This document shows, in pieces, positions 1-8,162 of a stretch of DNA of 27,338 nt. The translations under genes were made by a program, and so were the position numbers. Under the pieces are notes generated by a model that made no database searches, had not been told where the DNA came from, and worked only from the letters and a program-made list of their open reading frames with translations. The stretch is from assembly GCA_964607375.1 (NCBI GenBank), contig CAZSJY010000023.1, positions 1-27,338 of the forward strand. The letters are read 5' to 3'. This DNA comes from JACNLC01 sp964607375. GTDB taxonomy: Bacteria > Fidelibacterota > Marinisomatia > SCGC-AAA003-L08 > JACNLC01. Position 1 is the first letter of the stretch. Each line of letters opens with the position of its first letter.

Positions 1-55
<55 letters not shown>

Positions 56-94
56 TTTGATTTTTTGCTTAATTGACATCAAGCATAGCTTTTA

Positions 95-124
95 ATATTA
101 CATACTTTTACTGTTTTCTGCCAA
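95..124 (-). promoter_or_regulatory. Possible sigma70-type promoter for tRNA-fMet
   Basis: On the minus strand a TTGGCA (119-124) is followed after 18 bases by TAATAT (95-100). The implied transcription start is near 88, about 33 bases before the 5' end of the initiator tRNA at 55. The region is AT-rich, so a chance match is possible. Confidence 0.4.
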
Positions 125-176
125 CACTTTAACAAAAAATATATTTAAATTGGTTCTTGGAAACAAAAGTTCAAGA

Positions 177-827
177 TTATCTAAGCAAAAATCCTAATTC
201 AATCTCATCCATGATTGGAATATTATCAATACCTATAAACGGAATTTCAGGTTTTAGTTTTCTTGATTGGATAATAGAATTTTTATGAAACTCTATAATA
301 TGAAATCCCCTTTTTTGATAAAACCTTAAGGCTTTTAGATTGTCATTTGTGGTAACTACAATAAGGAGTTCGCAATTTTTCTTTTTGGCAATTGCTTTCA
401 TACAACTGACCAATAACGATCCAACTCCTTTATTCTCCACTAAACTAATCAGCGATATAATTTCACATGATTTTTCTGTAAGATTATATGTAAGTAAACC
501 TACCTTTTTCTTTTTGATTTCAGAAATATATCCTAAAGTATCAGATAAATCATGTTTCCTGCCTTTTGAAACAATCATAGATGAACCAAATTGTTTAGTA
601 AGAAGTGATTCTGCCCATACATTATCTGATGATTTTAATTCGCGAACTATTGGTTCTTCCTGAATTTTTTTCTTCAGACAATCCTCGCAAAGACACATGT
701 GTTTATTTTCAAGAGGAAGGGTAGTCGGATAATCCATACACCAACAATGGGTTTTTCCTTTTTTAAAATCACAATTGAATGCACCCTTACATTCTGAGCA
801 AATTTGATTATTTCTACTATCTTGCAA
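177..827 (-). CDS. Cysteine-rich CWC domain fused to GNAT N-acetyltransferase
   Basis: The predicted 216-residue protein has two parts. Residues 10-50 hold eight cysteines (C10, C13, C19, C28, C30, C45, C47, C50) in the CxxC...CWC...CLCxxC pattern of the cysteine-rich CWC family, probably a metal-binding module. Residues about 60-216 are a GNAT acetyltransferase: the acetyl-CoA loop is seen as ENKGVGSLLV (131-140) and motif B as NDNLKALRFYQKRGF (161-175), and the tail resembles small-molecule GNATs. The acceptor substrate cannot be predicted. The start is a TTG at 825-827; an in-frame stop lies just upstream at 837-839, and the next Met (residue 31) would destroy the cysteine cluster, so the TTG is probably real although its ribosome site is weak. 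The gene sits between two CAT tRNA genes on the same strand. Confidence 0.85.
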   Translation of the reverse strand: MQDSRNNQICSECKGAFNCDFKKGKTHCWCMDYPTTLPLENKHMCLCEDCLKKKIQEEPIVRELKSSDNVWAESLLTKQFGSSMIVSKGRKHDLSDTLGYISEIKKKKVGLLTYNLTEKSCEIISLISLVENKGVGSLLVSCMKAIAKKKNCELLIVVTTNDNLKALRFYQKRGFHIIEFHKNSIIQSRKLKPEIPFIGIDNIPIMDEIELGFLLR

Positions 828-905
828 TGCTAAACTTTATATCAATAGGTCTTTTTTTGAAATTTAATATAAGAGATTTAATAGTTTACCGTCCTATGTA
901 GAGCG

Positions 906-979
906 TGGCGGCACAGGGACTCGAACCCCGGACACTCGGATTATGATTCCGATGCTCTAACCAACTGAGCTATGCCGCC
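906..979 (-). tRNA. tRNA with CAT anticodon, probably elongator tRNA-Met
   Basis: The minus strand folds as a complete cloverleaf: acceptor GGCGGCA pairs perfectly with TGCCGCC, the D arm is GCTC...GAGC, the anticodon stem TCGGA pairs with TCCGA around the loop ATCATAA, and the T arm contains GGTTCGAGTCC. The discriminator base is A and CCA is not encoded. It lacks the GGG/CCC anticodon stem of the initiator at 1-55, so it is elongator Met or the CAT-anticodon isoleucine tRNA modified by TilS; sequence alone does not settle which. It lies about 70 bases downstream of the aminopeptidase gene and may be cotranscribed with it. Confidence 0.93.
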
Positions 980-1047
980 TAATTACAGGATGTTTTTGTC
1001 AAAAAAAGCGGGCAAATTTAAACCACACTTTAAATACCAACCAAATT

Positions 1048-2532
1048 TTATTTAATACGACTTTCTAATAAATTATAAACCAAACGAACAGCCACACCAG
1101 TTGCACCTACTTTTGGTTGATATGCAGGTTCTTTCGGTCCCCAAGCAGTCCCGGCAATATCCAAATGACACCATGGAGTATCACCAACAAACTCTTTAAG
1201 AAAAGCACCTGCAGCAATCGTTCCTGCTAGTCTACCCTCTCCCATATTCTTCAAATCCGCATATTTACCTTTTATCTCTTTCGAGTATTCGTCCCAAAGA
1301 GGAAGCTCCCAAACTTTTTCCCCAGTTGAATCAGAAGATGTCTTAACATCATTAATTAACTTGGAATCATTACCCATCAATCCTGATGCTCTATTTCCTA
1401 GTGCAATTAAAACTGCACCTGTAAGAGTTGCAAAATCCAACATTCCAACTGGTTTATATTTGTCAGTTACATAAGCCAATACATCTGCTAACACCAAACG
1501 ACCTTCTGCATCAGTATTTAAGATTTCGATAGTTTTTCCATTAAATGCAGTTACAATATCGCCTGGTCGTTGAGCATCACCATCTGGCATATTTTCGGTT
1601 GAACCAATCGCAAAAACAATATTGATTGCCGGTTGAAGTTCTGCAACGGCTTTCAATACGCCAATCACTACTGCACTTCCACACATATCAAATTTCATTT
1701 CGTCCATATTAGCACCTGGTTTTAAGGAAATTCCGCCAGAATCAAATGTTAGACCTTTACCAACCAATGCGAAAGGTTTATCGCCTTTTTTACCACCTTT
1801 ATATTCGACGATAATCATTTTAGCAGGAGTTGTTGCTCCACGAGCCACCCCATAAAATGCACCCATTCCCATTTTCTCAAATTCACTCACATCGAATATT
1901 TGAGTCTTCATGTTTTTGGATTTGGAGATTTCTTTCACCACATCTGCTAAATAGGTAGGTGTAGCAATATTTGCTGGATGGTTGGATACATCTCTCGCAA
2001 TTGCAACCGCTTCTGCAAGAATGTAAGCCTTTTGTAAAATTGAAGATTTTGCTCCGATGAATTCAATTTCCGTAACTGAGTTGGATGATTTGTCCACTTC
2101 CTTTTTGTCTGATTTGTAATCAAGAAATTCATAAGAACCCATAACTAAACCTTCAGCAAAGGAACCAAGTTTATCATCAGAAGTTAATCCCATAGAATTT
2201 GAATCTACAGTAATTTTTTTTACTTCACGAGCATTAGCAAATTTGATGATTTTTGCACCTAAATCTCGTGCGGTATGAGAATCAAATTTTTTCTTTTCAC
2301 CCAATCCATAAGTCGCAATTCTTTTGATTTTGCCATTTCCATAAGTCAAAACTGATTTTCCAAACTTACCAGCGAATTTCTCAACTTTTATTGCATTATT
2401 AAGAGTTGATCCTAAAGTAGATTTTAGAGGATTGTTAAACTTTTTAGTTTTAGTTGAGCCAACAACCAATAAATCTGTTTGGACTTCGTTGATGTCTTTT
2501 TTGATATTCTTCAATTTTTTAATTCGTGCCAT
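1048..2532 (-). CDS. pepA: Leucyl aminopeptidase (M17 family, PepA type)
   Basis: This 494-residue cytosolic metallo-aminopeptidase removes N-terminal residues, typically Leu, from peptides. The length is usual for the family. The C-terminal catalytic domain (about 170-494) keeps all expected metal ligands: K259 and D264 in VGKGLTFDSGG, D282 in MKFDMCGSA, and D341 and E343 in the signature NTDAEGRL, with the catalytic R345. The N-terminal domain (1-160) is more variable, as in other M17 enzymes. The ATG start at 2532 is preceded by AGGAG at good distance. The gene is divergent from the SDR gene at 2656 and about 70 bases upstream of a tRNA on the same strand. Members such as E. coli PepA also bind DNA, but nothing here shows that. 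Confidence 0.95.
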   Translation of the reverse strand: MARIKKLKNIKKDINEVQTDLLVVGSTKTKKFNNPLKSTLGSTLNNAIKVEKFAGKFGKSVLTYGNGKIKRIATYGLGEKKKFDSHTARDLGAKIIKFANAREVKKITVDSNSMGLTSDDKLGSFAEGLVMGSYEFLDYKSDKKEVDKSSNSVTEIEFIGAKSSILQKAYILAEAVAIARDVSNHPANIATPTYLADVVKEISKSKNMKTQIFDVSEFEKMGMGAFYGVARGATTPAKMIIVEYKGGKKGDKPFALVGKGLTFDSGGISLKPGANMDEMKFDMCGSAVVIGVLKAVAELQPAINIVFAIGSTENMPDGDAQRPGDIVTAFNGKTIEILNTDAEGRLVLADVLAYVTDKYKPVGMLDFATLTGAVLIALGNRASGLMGNDSKLINDVKTSSDSTGEKVWELPLWDEYSKEIKGKYADLKNMGEGRLAGTIAAGAFLKEFVGDTPWCHLDIAGTAWGPKEPAYQPKVGATGVAVRLVYNLLESRIK

Positions 2533-2655
2533 TTGAGCTCCTATGCATAAAAGATATAAATTTTACTAAAATTTTGAACCGAAGTTTACCCTTTTTTACT
2601 TTCATCAATCAAGCTAAACCATTTAGTTTATCAACAATTATTTGGAGTAATTTAT

Positions 2656-3522
2656 ATGTCTAATCTCAATATGTTGAAAGAAAATTCACTCAAAGGAAAA
2701 ACAATTCTCATAACCGGTGGTGGAACAGGCTTAGGTAAGTCCATGGGAAAATCATTTCTCGAACTCGGTGCAAATCTAATAATAGCCAGTCGCAAATTGA
2801 ACATTTTAGAACAAACAGCGAGAGAATTAGAAGTAGAAACCAATGGAACGGTTTTACCTATCCAATGTGATGTCAGGAAATATTCTGAAATTGAAACTGT
2901 ATTACAAAAAGGAATCGATAAGTTTGGAGAAGTAAATGTACTTGTCAATAATGCAGCTGGTAATTTTATTAGTCCAACTGAAAGATTATCACATAAAGCA
3001 TTTGATATCATTGTTGATATAGTGCTAAAAGGTTCTTACAATACAACTTTAGCGTTTGGAAAGTATTGGATAGATAAACAAATTTCAGGAACAATTTTGA
3101 ATATTGTTACAACTTATGCGTGGACTGGTTCAGGTTATGTTGTACCATCTGCAACTGCAAAAGCTGGAGTATTATCTCTCACTCGCTCCCTCGCTTCTGA
3201 ATGGGGAAAATATGGAATCCGCTCAAATGCCATTGCCCCTGGACCTTTTCCAACTAAAGGAGCTTGGTCAAGGTTGTTTCCCGAGGTTCTTGCAAAGAAA
3301 CTAGACCCAAAACAGAGAATTCCGCTTAAGCGATTTGGTGAACATCCTGAGTTAGCAAATTTGGCTTCGTACTTGATTTCGGATTATGCAGGATACTTCA
3401 ATGGAGAAGTCGTTACAATTGATGGCGGTGAATGGCTCTACGGCGCTGGTGAATTTAACGGATTAGAGCAAATCCCATCTGAAATGTGGGATGAAATAGA
3501 AAAACTAAAAAGAGGGAAATAA
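2656..3522 (+). CDS. SDR oxidoreductase, 2,4-dienoyl-CoA reductase-like
   Basis: The 288-residue short-chain dehydrogenase has the Rossmann motif TGGGTGLG (20-27) and VNNAAGNFI (97-105). The latter, with SPTERLS following, closely resembles mitochondrial-type 2,4-dienoyl-CoA reductase (DECR1). The active-site pair appears as Y154 and K169, 15 residues apart as in DECR1 rather than the usual YxxxK. PSATAKAG, SEWGKYG, the DGGE motif and a C-terminal GEFN segment also match that family. The expected reaction is NADPH-dependent reduction of 2,4-dienoyl-CoA to 3-enoyl-CoA during breakdown of unsaturated fatty acids. A GGAG lies nine bases before the ATG. No other beta-oxidation gene is adjacent, so substrate is inferred from family resemblance only. 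Confidence 0.87.
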   Translation: MSNLNMLKENSLKGKTILITGGGTGLGKSMGKSFLELGANLIIASRKLNILEQTARELEVETNGTVLPIQCDVRKYSEIETVLQKGIDKFGEVNVLVNNAAGNFISPTERLSHKAFDIIVDIVLKGSYNTTLAFGKYWIDKQISGTILNIVTTYAWTGSGYVVPSATAKAGVLSLTRSLASEWGKYGIRSNAIAPGPFPTKGAWSRLFPEVLAKKLDPKQRIPLKRFGEHPELANLASYLISDYAGYFNGEVVTIDGGEWLYGAGEFNGLEQIPSEMWDEIEKLKRGK

Positions 3523-3694
3523 TATCAATTATAATCACAAATGATAAAACACAGAGAAGGTTAATAGTGATTATTTTCACGCTTATAGTTAAGAAATTTT
3601 ACAATTGAGAATTTAAATCAATTAGAAATTCACAAACCATCCATAACTATACAACTAAGAAGCTCCATCATTTTTACTCTCGATTGTTGTCTTT

Positions 3695-4138
3695 CTACTC
3701 ATTCTCATATAAAGCATAACTCGTTGGAGTTTCCCAAAGTTTTACAGAACAGAGTTTTAGTCCAGTACTATATTTATCGTCAATTTTTTTTTCGAGAGTC
3801 TCAAAGATAAACTGTGCGATGTTCTCTGCTGTTGGAGTAAATGGAACGATAATCGGTTTATGTCCTTTTGTTGATTTGAAAAATTCTAATAATTCTAAAT
3901 CTTTATCCCAAACCATAAATCCGTGGTCCAGTTTGTCGTTAATAAAGTCAATTGCAATCTTTTTTACATCACCAAAATCTATTACCATTCCCTCTTCAGA
4001 AACACCGGATTTGGTGACAATTTCACCTTCCACACAAATTTCTGCTTTGTAGCGATGCCCGTGTAAACCCTTGCATGCTGAACGATGGTTCATCACACGA
4101 TGACCCATATCCCATTGAATTATTTTAACAATTTTCAT
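3695..4138 (-). CDS. queD: 6-carboxytetrahydropterin synthase / 6-pyruvoyltetrahydropterin synthase family (QueD-like)
   Basis: The 147-residue protein has the zinc ligands of the family: H13 in WDMGHRV and H26/H28 in GLHGHRY, with the catalytic cysteine C22 just before them. D71-H72 (KLDHGF), E105 (TPTAENIA) and E136 (KLWETPTS) complete the active site and pterin-anchoring glutamate. QueD converts dihydroneopterin triphosphate to 6-carboxytetrahydropterin, the first committed step of 7-deazaguanine (queuosine) synthesis; eukaryotic-type PTPS instead makes 6-pyruvoyltetrahydropterin. The bacterial context favours QueD, but no queC, queE or queF is in the window. The ATG at 4138 has AAGG directly abutting it, an unusually short spacing; no better start exists because the family motif begins at once. 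Confidence 0.87.
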   Translation of the reverse strand: MKIVKIIQWDMGHRVMNHRSACKGLHGHRYKAEICVEGEIVTKSGVSEEGMVIDFGDVKKIAIDFINDKLDHGFMVWDKDLELLEFFKSTKGHKPIIVPFTPTAENIAQFIFETLEKKIDDKYSTGLKLCSVKLWETPTSYALYENE

Positions 4139-4186
4139 CCTTAAATTTAATGTTGATTTTCTGAAAGAAAAAAACTAATCTGAAAA

Positions 4187-4231
4187 TGGGTCAGAATTGG
4201 ACTTGGAGTTCAGAGTTCGTGATTTGACCCA
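4187..4231. repeat. Long-loop inverted repeat between queD and the saccharopine-dehydrogenase-family gene
   Basis: TGGGTCA (4187-4193) and TGACCCA (4225-4231) are perfect 7-base inverted repeats separated by 31 bases. The spacer also holds two GAGTTC copies seven bases apart. On the minus strand the right arm is followed by TTTTC, so it might act as a weak terminator after the upstream gene, or as an operator for queD. Function is not shown. Confidence 0.3.
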
Positions 4232-4269
4232 CTCCTCCTATATTCCCCTCTAATATTTTTGTTTCATTA

Positions 4270-5361
4270 CTACAACTGTTCCAAAACTACCTTTCTTTCA
4301 GCTAGATAGTCTAATATTTGTTTAACCATTCTACTATCTGAACCTAAAGTTTCCATTGCAAATACACCAGTTTGCTTAAAATTTCCAGAAAGGAGCAAAT
4401 CTGCAACAGCAGTGCAAGTGTAACCTGTTGTTCTAGCCATTGACGAAATTGCGTTAATTTCATCGTAGTAATCTATAAGATCAATTGTTTTAGTTAACTG
4501 TTGATTATTTTTCATACCCATAAATTCCAAACGCATAATTGTTTGATCAAAGTCGTCAATTTCTGGTTTCCACTCTTCAATTAGTGATTCAGAAGTCTCA
4601 TTAATTCTATCTTCACCAAATAATCCACTATCTTTCATTTGAATTATTTTTTGAATATGTCCAGGAAATCGCATTGTTTTCTCAACCATATTGGGAATTG
4701 GCAAATCGAGTAGAGTTCTCAATCCGTCAGAGTTAAATGCATCAAGAATTCCAACTTTATCAAAATGAACAGGTTCAATCTCAGTCATTGCAGGTTTGGT
4801 GACAATTTGACAGTTTTCTACAAGTCTTGCTGGACGAGTATATTCTTCAACAACATCAATCGGAGAAAACACAGACTTATACCACCAAGGAGGTTTTGGA
4901 TTTTGTGGTAGCCCTCCTACAAAACACTTTGCGGAATCCAATTTATCAAATTCTGACAGTGCATTTCCAAACATGAGATTGGATAATCCAGGAGCGACAC
5001 CAGCATCGGTAATTGCAGTAACTCCGTTTTGACGGGCAATGTTATCTAATTCTCTTGGATCTTCCGGCATAAAAGAGATATCTACAATATCTTTTTTGGA
5101 TTCCAAAACTGTTTGTAGAATTTTAAATCCTAAAAACCCTGGTACAGCACCAATAACAAAATCATATTCTTTTATAGTTTTGGATATTGTAACGAAATCA
5201 GAAAAATCAAGTTGAACGAAATCAATATTATATTTCTCGAACCAACTTTTCAAATTAATATCTCTATCTGCTACGGTTATTGAATAACCATTTCCATGTA
5301 AATCCCTAGCGATTGCTGAACCAACCATTCCACCACCAAGTACGATAATATTCTTTGCCAT
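4270..5361 (-). CDS. Saccharopine dehydrogenase-family NAD(P)-dependent oxidoreductase
   Basis: The 363-residue protein begins with a Rossmann fold (LGGGMVGSAIARDL, residues 8-21) and an acidic residue (D32) at the end of strand 2. DAGVAPGLSN (119-128) and MARTTGYTCTAVADLL (308-323) are typical of saccharopine dehydrogenase and the related L-lysine 6-dehydrogenases. Family enzymes handle lysine/alpha-aminoadipate semialdehyde or carboxynorspermidine; no neighbour decides between them. The size and single-domain layout fit lysine 6-dehydrogenase-like members better than bifunctional enzymes. AAGGA lies five bases before the ATG. No signal peptide is seen, so it should be cytosolic. The gene diverges from sppA and has its own candidate promoter. 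Confidence 0.83.
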   Translation of the reverse strand: MAKNIIVLGGGMVGSAIARDLHGNGYSITVADRDINLKSWFEKYNIDFVQLDFSDFVTISKTIKEYDFVIGAVPGFLGFKILQTVLESKKDIVDISFMPEDPRELDNIARQNGVTAITDAGVAPGLSNLMFGNALSEFDKLDSAKCFVGGLPQNPKPPWWYKSVFSPIDVVEEYTRPARLVENCQIVTKPAMTEIEPVHFDKVGILDAFNSDGLRTLLDLPIPNMVEKTMRFPGHIQKIIQMKDSGLFGEDRINETSESLIEEWKPEIDDFDQTIMRLEFMGMKNNQQLTKTIDLIDYYDEINAISSMARTTGYTCTAVADLLLSGNFKQTGVFAMETLGSDSRMVKQILDYLAERKVVLEQL

Positions 5362-5450
5362 TTTTATCCTTTATATTCTATATTATTGAAGTTTAGCTAC
5401 CATAAATTTAACAATATTGGAACTTTTTAAATATATCAAAACAACATATT

Positions 5451-5478
5451 AGTATATCATTTTTATATTAAATTGCAA
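5451..5478 (-). promoter_or_regulatory. Possible sigma70-type promoter for the saccharopine-dehydrogenase-family gene
   Basis: On the minus strand TTGCAA (5473-5478) and TATACT (5451-5456) are separated by 16 bases. The start of transcription would be near 5444, giving a leader of roughly 80 bases. The region is very AT-rich, which lowers confidence. Confidence 0.35.
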
Positions 5479-5530
5479 CTTAAATATCAGCTATTTTTAA
5501 CAAACTCTTCGTTGATAAAACATAAAATTG

Positions 5531-5550
5531 TTTGGCACGAATTTTGTTAT
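5531..5550 (+). promoter_or_regulatory. GGCAC-N5-TTGTTAT promoter-like element upstream of sppA
   Basis: TTTGGCAC is followed by five bases and TTGTTAT (GGCAC 5534-5538, TTGTTAT 5544-5550). The GG and the GT of TTGT are exactly 10 bases apart, the spacing of the -24/-12 elements of sigma54 promoters (TGGCAC-N5-TTGC), with C replaced by T in the -12 element. The implied start is near 5558, about 30 bases before the ATG. The same element stands before dnaK at 23260-23276. Confidence 0.45.
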
Positions 5551-5589
5551 AGTTTAGTTCATTGACAATAAAATAAAAAAGGAAATCAA

Positions 5590-8073
5590 ATGAAAACTAT
5601 CAAATTACTATTAGTGTTAAATCTGTTGGTGTCAGTAACACTTGCCCAAGATGTTTGGGGAAACACTTCTGTTGCAACCGCAGATAATATAGATGCGCTA
5701 TCCACTAATCCAGCTGGATTAGGAATTCATCGAATTTATCAATCGGGATTCTTTGTAGCTCCTGATAATGAAAACAAGTTCACTTATAACTCTAAACTCA
5801 ATGTAGTGAATCGTCGGGATGGTTTTGCATATTCAATGATGTATCAACAAAGTAATAAACTTTTCAATCCGTCAGAATTCACCATTGGGTTTGGGAGTAG
5901 CATTTTTCGAAATGCCTATTTTGGGTTTAATTGGAGTAAAGACAATAAAGTGAATTTGGGTATATTATATCGTCCAAGTAACTATCTATCTTTAGGTCTT
6001 ACTACAAGATACAATGATTCATTTACTGATATGTTAGAATATCGTCCTGGTATTGCTATTAGACCATTTCTTAAACACAGACTCACACTTGGTTTAGATT
6101 ATATATTCACCAATGATGCTGATGATAATTGGGAACAAAATATTTCTACTACAATTCAAACTGAAATTTTCGATGGTGTATTTCTATCTGCCAGTGCTAA
6201 ACTTCCTGATATTACTGAAAAAATCGAAGAACTAAATATAACATTAGGATTCAACTTTGGGAAAAGTGGGATCTATTCTTCAGGATCAAAAATTGGTAGT
6301 AACATCTCAAACGGATATGGAATTACATTCGATAAACAAAAAAGAAACTCAGTTCTTAAAGTCGAAAGTAAAGATACAGAAAAATACATCAGAATGGATT
6401 TAGATGGACTATTCATCGAAGAAAAACCTAAAACTTCAAAAATAAATTTCAACATTAATATTATCCCTTTCCTTGGAAATACTCAAAAAGGGAAGCAACT
6501 TAAGGCGTGGATAGATGATATAGATAAATTCACAAAAGATGAAACAGTCGATGGTATTATTTTAGATTTAGGTTATGTTCAAGCTGGTTTTGCAAAACGA
6601 ATTGAAATGAGAAATGCTCTTGTAAAATTCAAAGAAGCCGGAAAGAAAATAATCGTTTATACTGATCACGGAATTGGAAATTCCGATTACTTCCTTATTT
6701 CTATGGCTGATGAAATTTACACAGCTGATCTTACCGGTATTGATCTAAAAGGATTAAGCATGGAAGTTCAATTCTTGCGTGGTTTACTGGATACACTTAG
6801 CATAGTACCTGAAGTATTTAGAGTAAACTATGATGGTAAATCTTACAAAACTGCTGGTGACGCGTTTCTAAACAGAAATATGTCAGATGAAATGCGTGAG
6901 AATTATGGAGATTTACTAGATGACTTATATGCAATCTTCTTGAGTGGGATTGCTGAAAGATACGATGGTGATCTAGATAAAGCACAAATTGCTATTGATA
7001 ATGGACCGTATTTTACCGTCGAAAGTTCAAAAGAAGCTGGGCTGATTGATGGTGTAATGTATCCAGACCAATTCGAGAAATATATTAATGAGTTTAATGA
7101 AAATAATGTAAGAATTATTGAATATAATAATATTGACAGAAGTGAACAATATATCACTGAATGGGCTCCTAAAGAAAAAGCTAAAATTGCAGTTATTTAT
7201 GCAGTAGGTGGAATCATATCTGGGAAAAGCAACCCAGGACCGTCTGGATCAACTAAGATGGGCGATGAAACTATTAGAGAAGCGATTAAATCAGCACGGG
7301 AAGATAAGAGTATTGATGCGATTGTATTAAGAATTGATAGTGGTGGTGGTTCAGCTTTAGCTTCTGACATGATGTGGAGAGAGGTTGTACAAACTACTAA
7401 AGAAGACACAATAAATCTAAAACCGTTTATCGCTTCAATGTCTGATGTAGCTGCATCTGGCGGGTATTACATTGCTTGTCAATCTGATAAAATTATTGCA
7501 AATCCTGGCACAATAACTGGTTCGATTGGAGTTATTGGAATTCGACTAAATTTCTCTCAATTGATGGAAAGAATTGGAATCAACACCGAAGGTCTTAAAA
7601 AAGGCGAACATTCCGACTTTCAATCTAGTTCCAGATTAACAAACGAGGAAGAGTATGAAAAGATACAAACTTCGATAAACGACGTATATACTAAATTTAA
7701 GCAACGAGTAATTGATGGACGAGAAGCACTCAATGACATTAATGAACTTGATAATATTGCTATGGGTAGAGTTTGGAGTGGGAATCGTGCTAAAAATATT
7801 AACTTGATTGATGAATTAGGTGGACTTCACTATGCAATTGAAACTGCAAAAGCTGAATTAAATATACCTTCAGATAAAGAAGTAGAGATTGTAGAATATC
7901 CTAAACATAAACCAAATTACTTTACTGGTTTGGAAATTGGAAGTTTAACAACAGAGATTTCAGAATTATTACCGAAAGATTTAGCAGAACAATTAGCAAT
8001 CCTAAATGTAATTCCAATTCTTGAAAATGATGAAATTCAGTTCATCTTACCATATAAAATAGAAATTAAATAA
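5590..8073 (+). CDS. sppA: Signal peptide peptidase SppA (67K type) with N-terminal outer-membrane-barrel-like domain
   Basis: The 827-residue exported protein has a signal peptide (1-19, cleavage likely after VTLA). Residues about 20-230 carry the NPAGLG motif (40-45) and alternating aromatic/polar strands like PorV/FadL-type barrels. Residues about 285-827 form a tandem SppA serine protease. The Ser/Lys dyad is visible: K420 in SYKTAGDAF (E. coli K209) and S588 in DSGGGSALAS (E. coli S409); SMSDVAASGGYYIA and NPGTITGSIGV follow as in the family. SppA degrades remnant signal peptides at the cytoplasmic membrane, usually as a protein of about 600 residues. The extra 230 residues suggest a different location, perhaps periplasm-facing on the outer membrane; this is inference. 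AGGAAA precedes the ATG and a strong terminator follows. Confidence 0.87.
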   Translation: MKTIKLLLVLNLLVSVTLAQDVWGNTSVATADNIDALSTNPAGLGIHRIYQSGFFVAPDNENKFTYNSKLNVVNRRDGFAYSMMYQQSNKLFNPSEFTIGFGSSIFRNAYFGFNWSKDNKVNLGILYRPSNYLSLGLTTRYNDSFTDMLEYRPGIAIRPFLKHRLTLGLDYIFTNDADDNWEQNISTTIQTEIFDGVFLSASAKLPDITEKIEELNITLGFNFGKSGIYSSGSKIGSNISNGYGITFDKQKRNSVLKVESKDTEKYIRMDLDGLFIEEKPKTSKINFNINIIPFLGNTQKGKQLKAWIDDIDKFTKDETVDGIILDLGYVQAGFAKRIEMRNALVKFKEAGKKIIVYTDHGIGNSDYFLISMADEIYTADLTGIDLKGLSMEVQFLRGLLDTLSIVPEVFRVNYDGKSYKTAGDAFLNRNMSDEMRENYGDLLDDLYAIFLSGIAERYDGDLDKAQIAIDNGPYFTVESSKEAGLIDGVMYPDQFEKYINEFNENNVRIIEYNNIDRSEQYITEWAPKEKAKIAVIYAVGGIISGKSNPGPSGSTKMGDETIREAIKSAREDKSIDAIVLRIDSGGGSALASDMMWREVVQTTKEDTINLKPFIASMSDVAASGGYYIACQSDKIIANPGTITGSIGVIGIRLNFSQLMERIGINTEGLKKGEHSDFQSSSRLTNEEEYEKIQTSINDVYTKFKQRVIDGREALNDINELDNIAMGRVWSGNRAKNINLIDELGGLHYAIETAKAELNIPSDKEVEIVEYPKHKPNYFTGLEIGSLTTEISELLPKDLAEQLAILNVIPILENDEIQFILPYKIEIK

Positions 8074-8080
8074 TTTAACA

Positions 8081-8114
8081 AAGAAGGCTAACTCATCGAG
8101 TTAGCCTTCTTTTT
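8081..8114 (+). terminator. Strong intrinsic terminator after sppA
   Basis: A perfect 14-bp stem (8081-8094 with 8098-8111, AAGAAGGCTAACTC and its complement) closes a three-base loop and runs into five T residues (8110-8114). It starts seven bases after the sppA stop. The complementary strand ends in TTTGTTAAA, so it may also help stop transcription of the converging operon that ends at 8163. Confidence 0.9.
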
Positions 8115-8162
8115 CGCTTATCTTTGTGGTACTATAAGTTTCTTAGTAGATTTATCTAAACT

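Noticed and set aside
340..663. Plus-strand open frame of 107 codons opposite the CWC-GNAT gene
   Set aside because: It lies wholly antisense to a well-supported gene, has no ribosome site and no recognisable domain.
3531..3574. Stem ATAATCAC/GTGATTAT with a 28-base loop after the SDR gene
   Set aside because: The stem is AT-rich with a long loop and no clean T tract, so it is not convincing as a terminator.
5531..5557. Reading the sppA upstream element as a Bacteroidota -33/-7 promoter (TTTG and TAnnTTTG)
   Set aside because: TTTG and the best TAnnTTTG-like word are only about 15 bases apart rather than about 20, and the dnaK copy lacks a matching pair.
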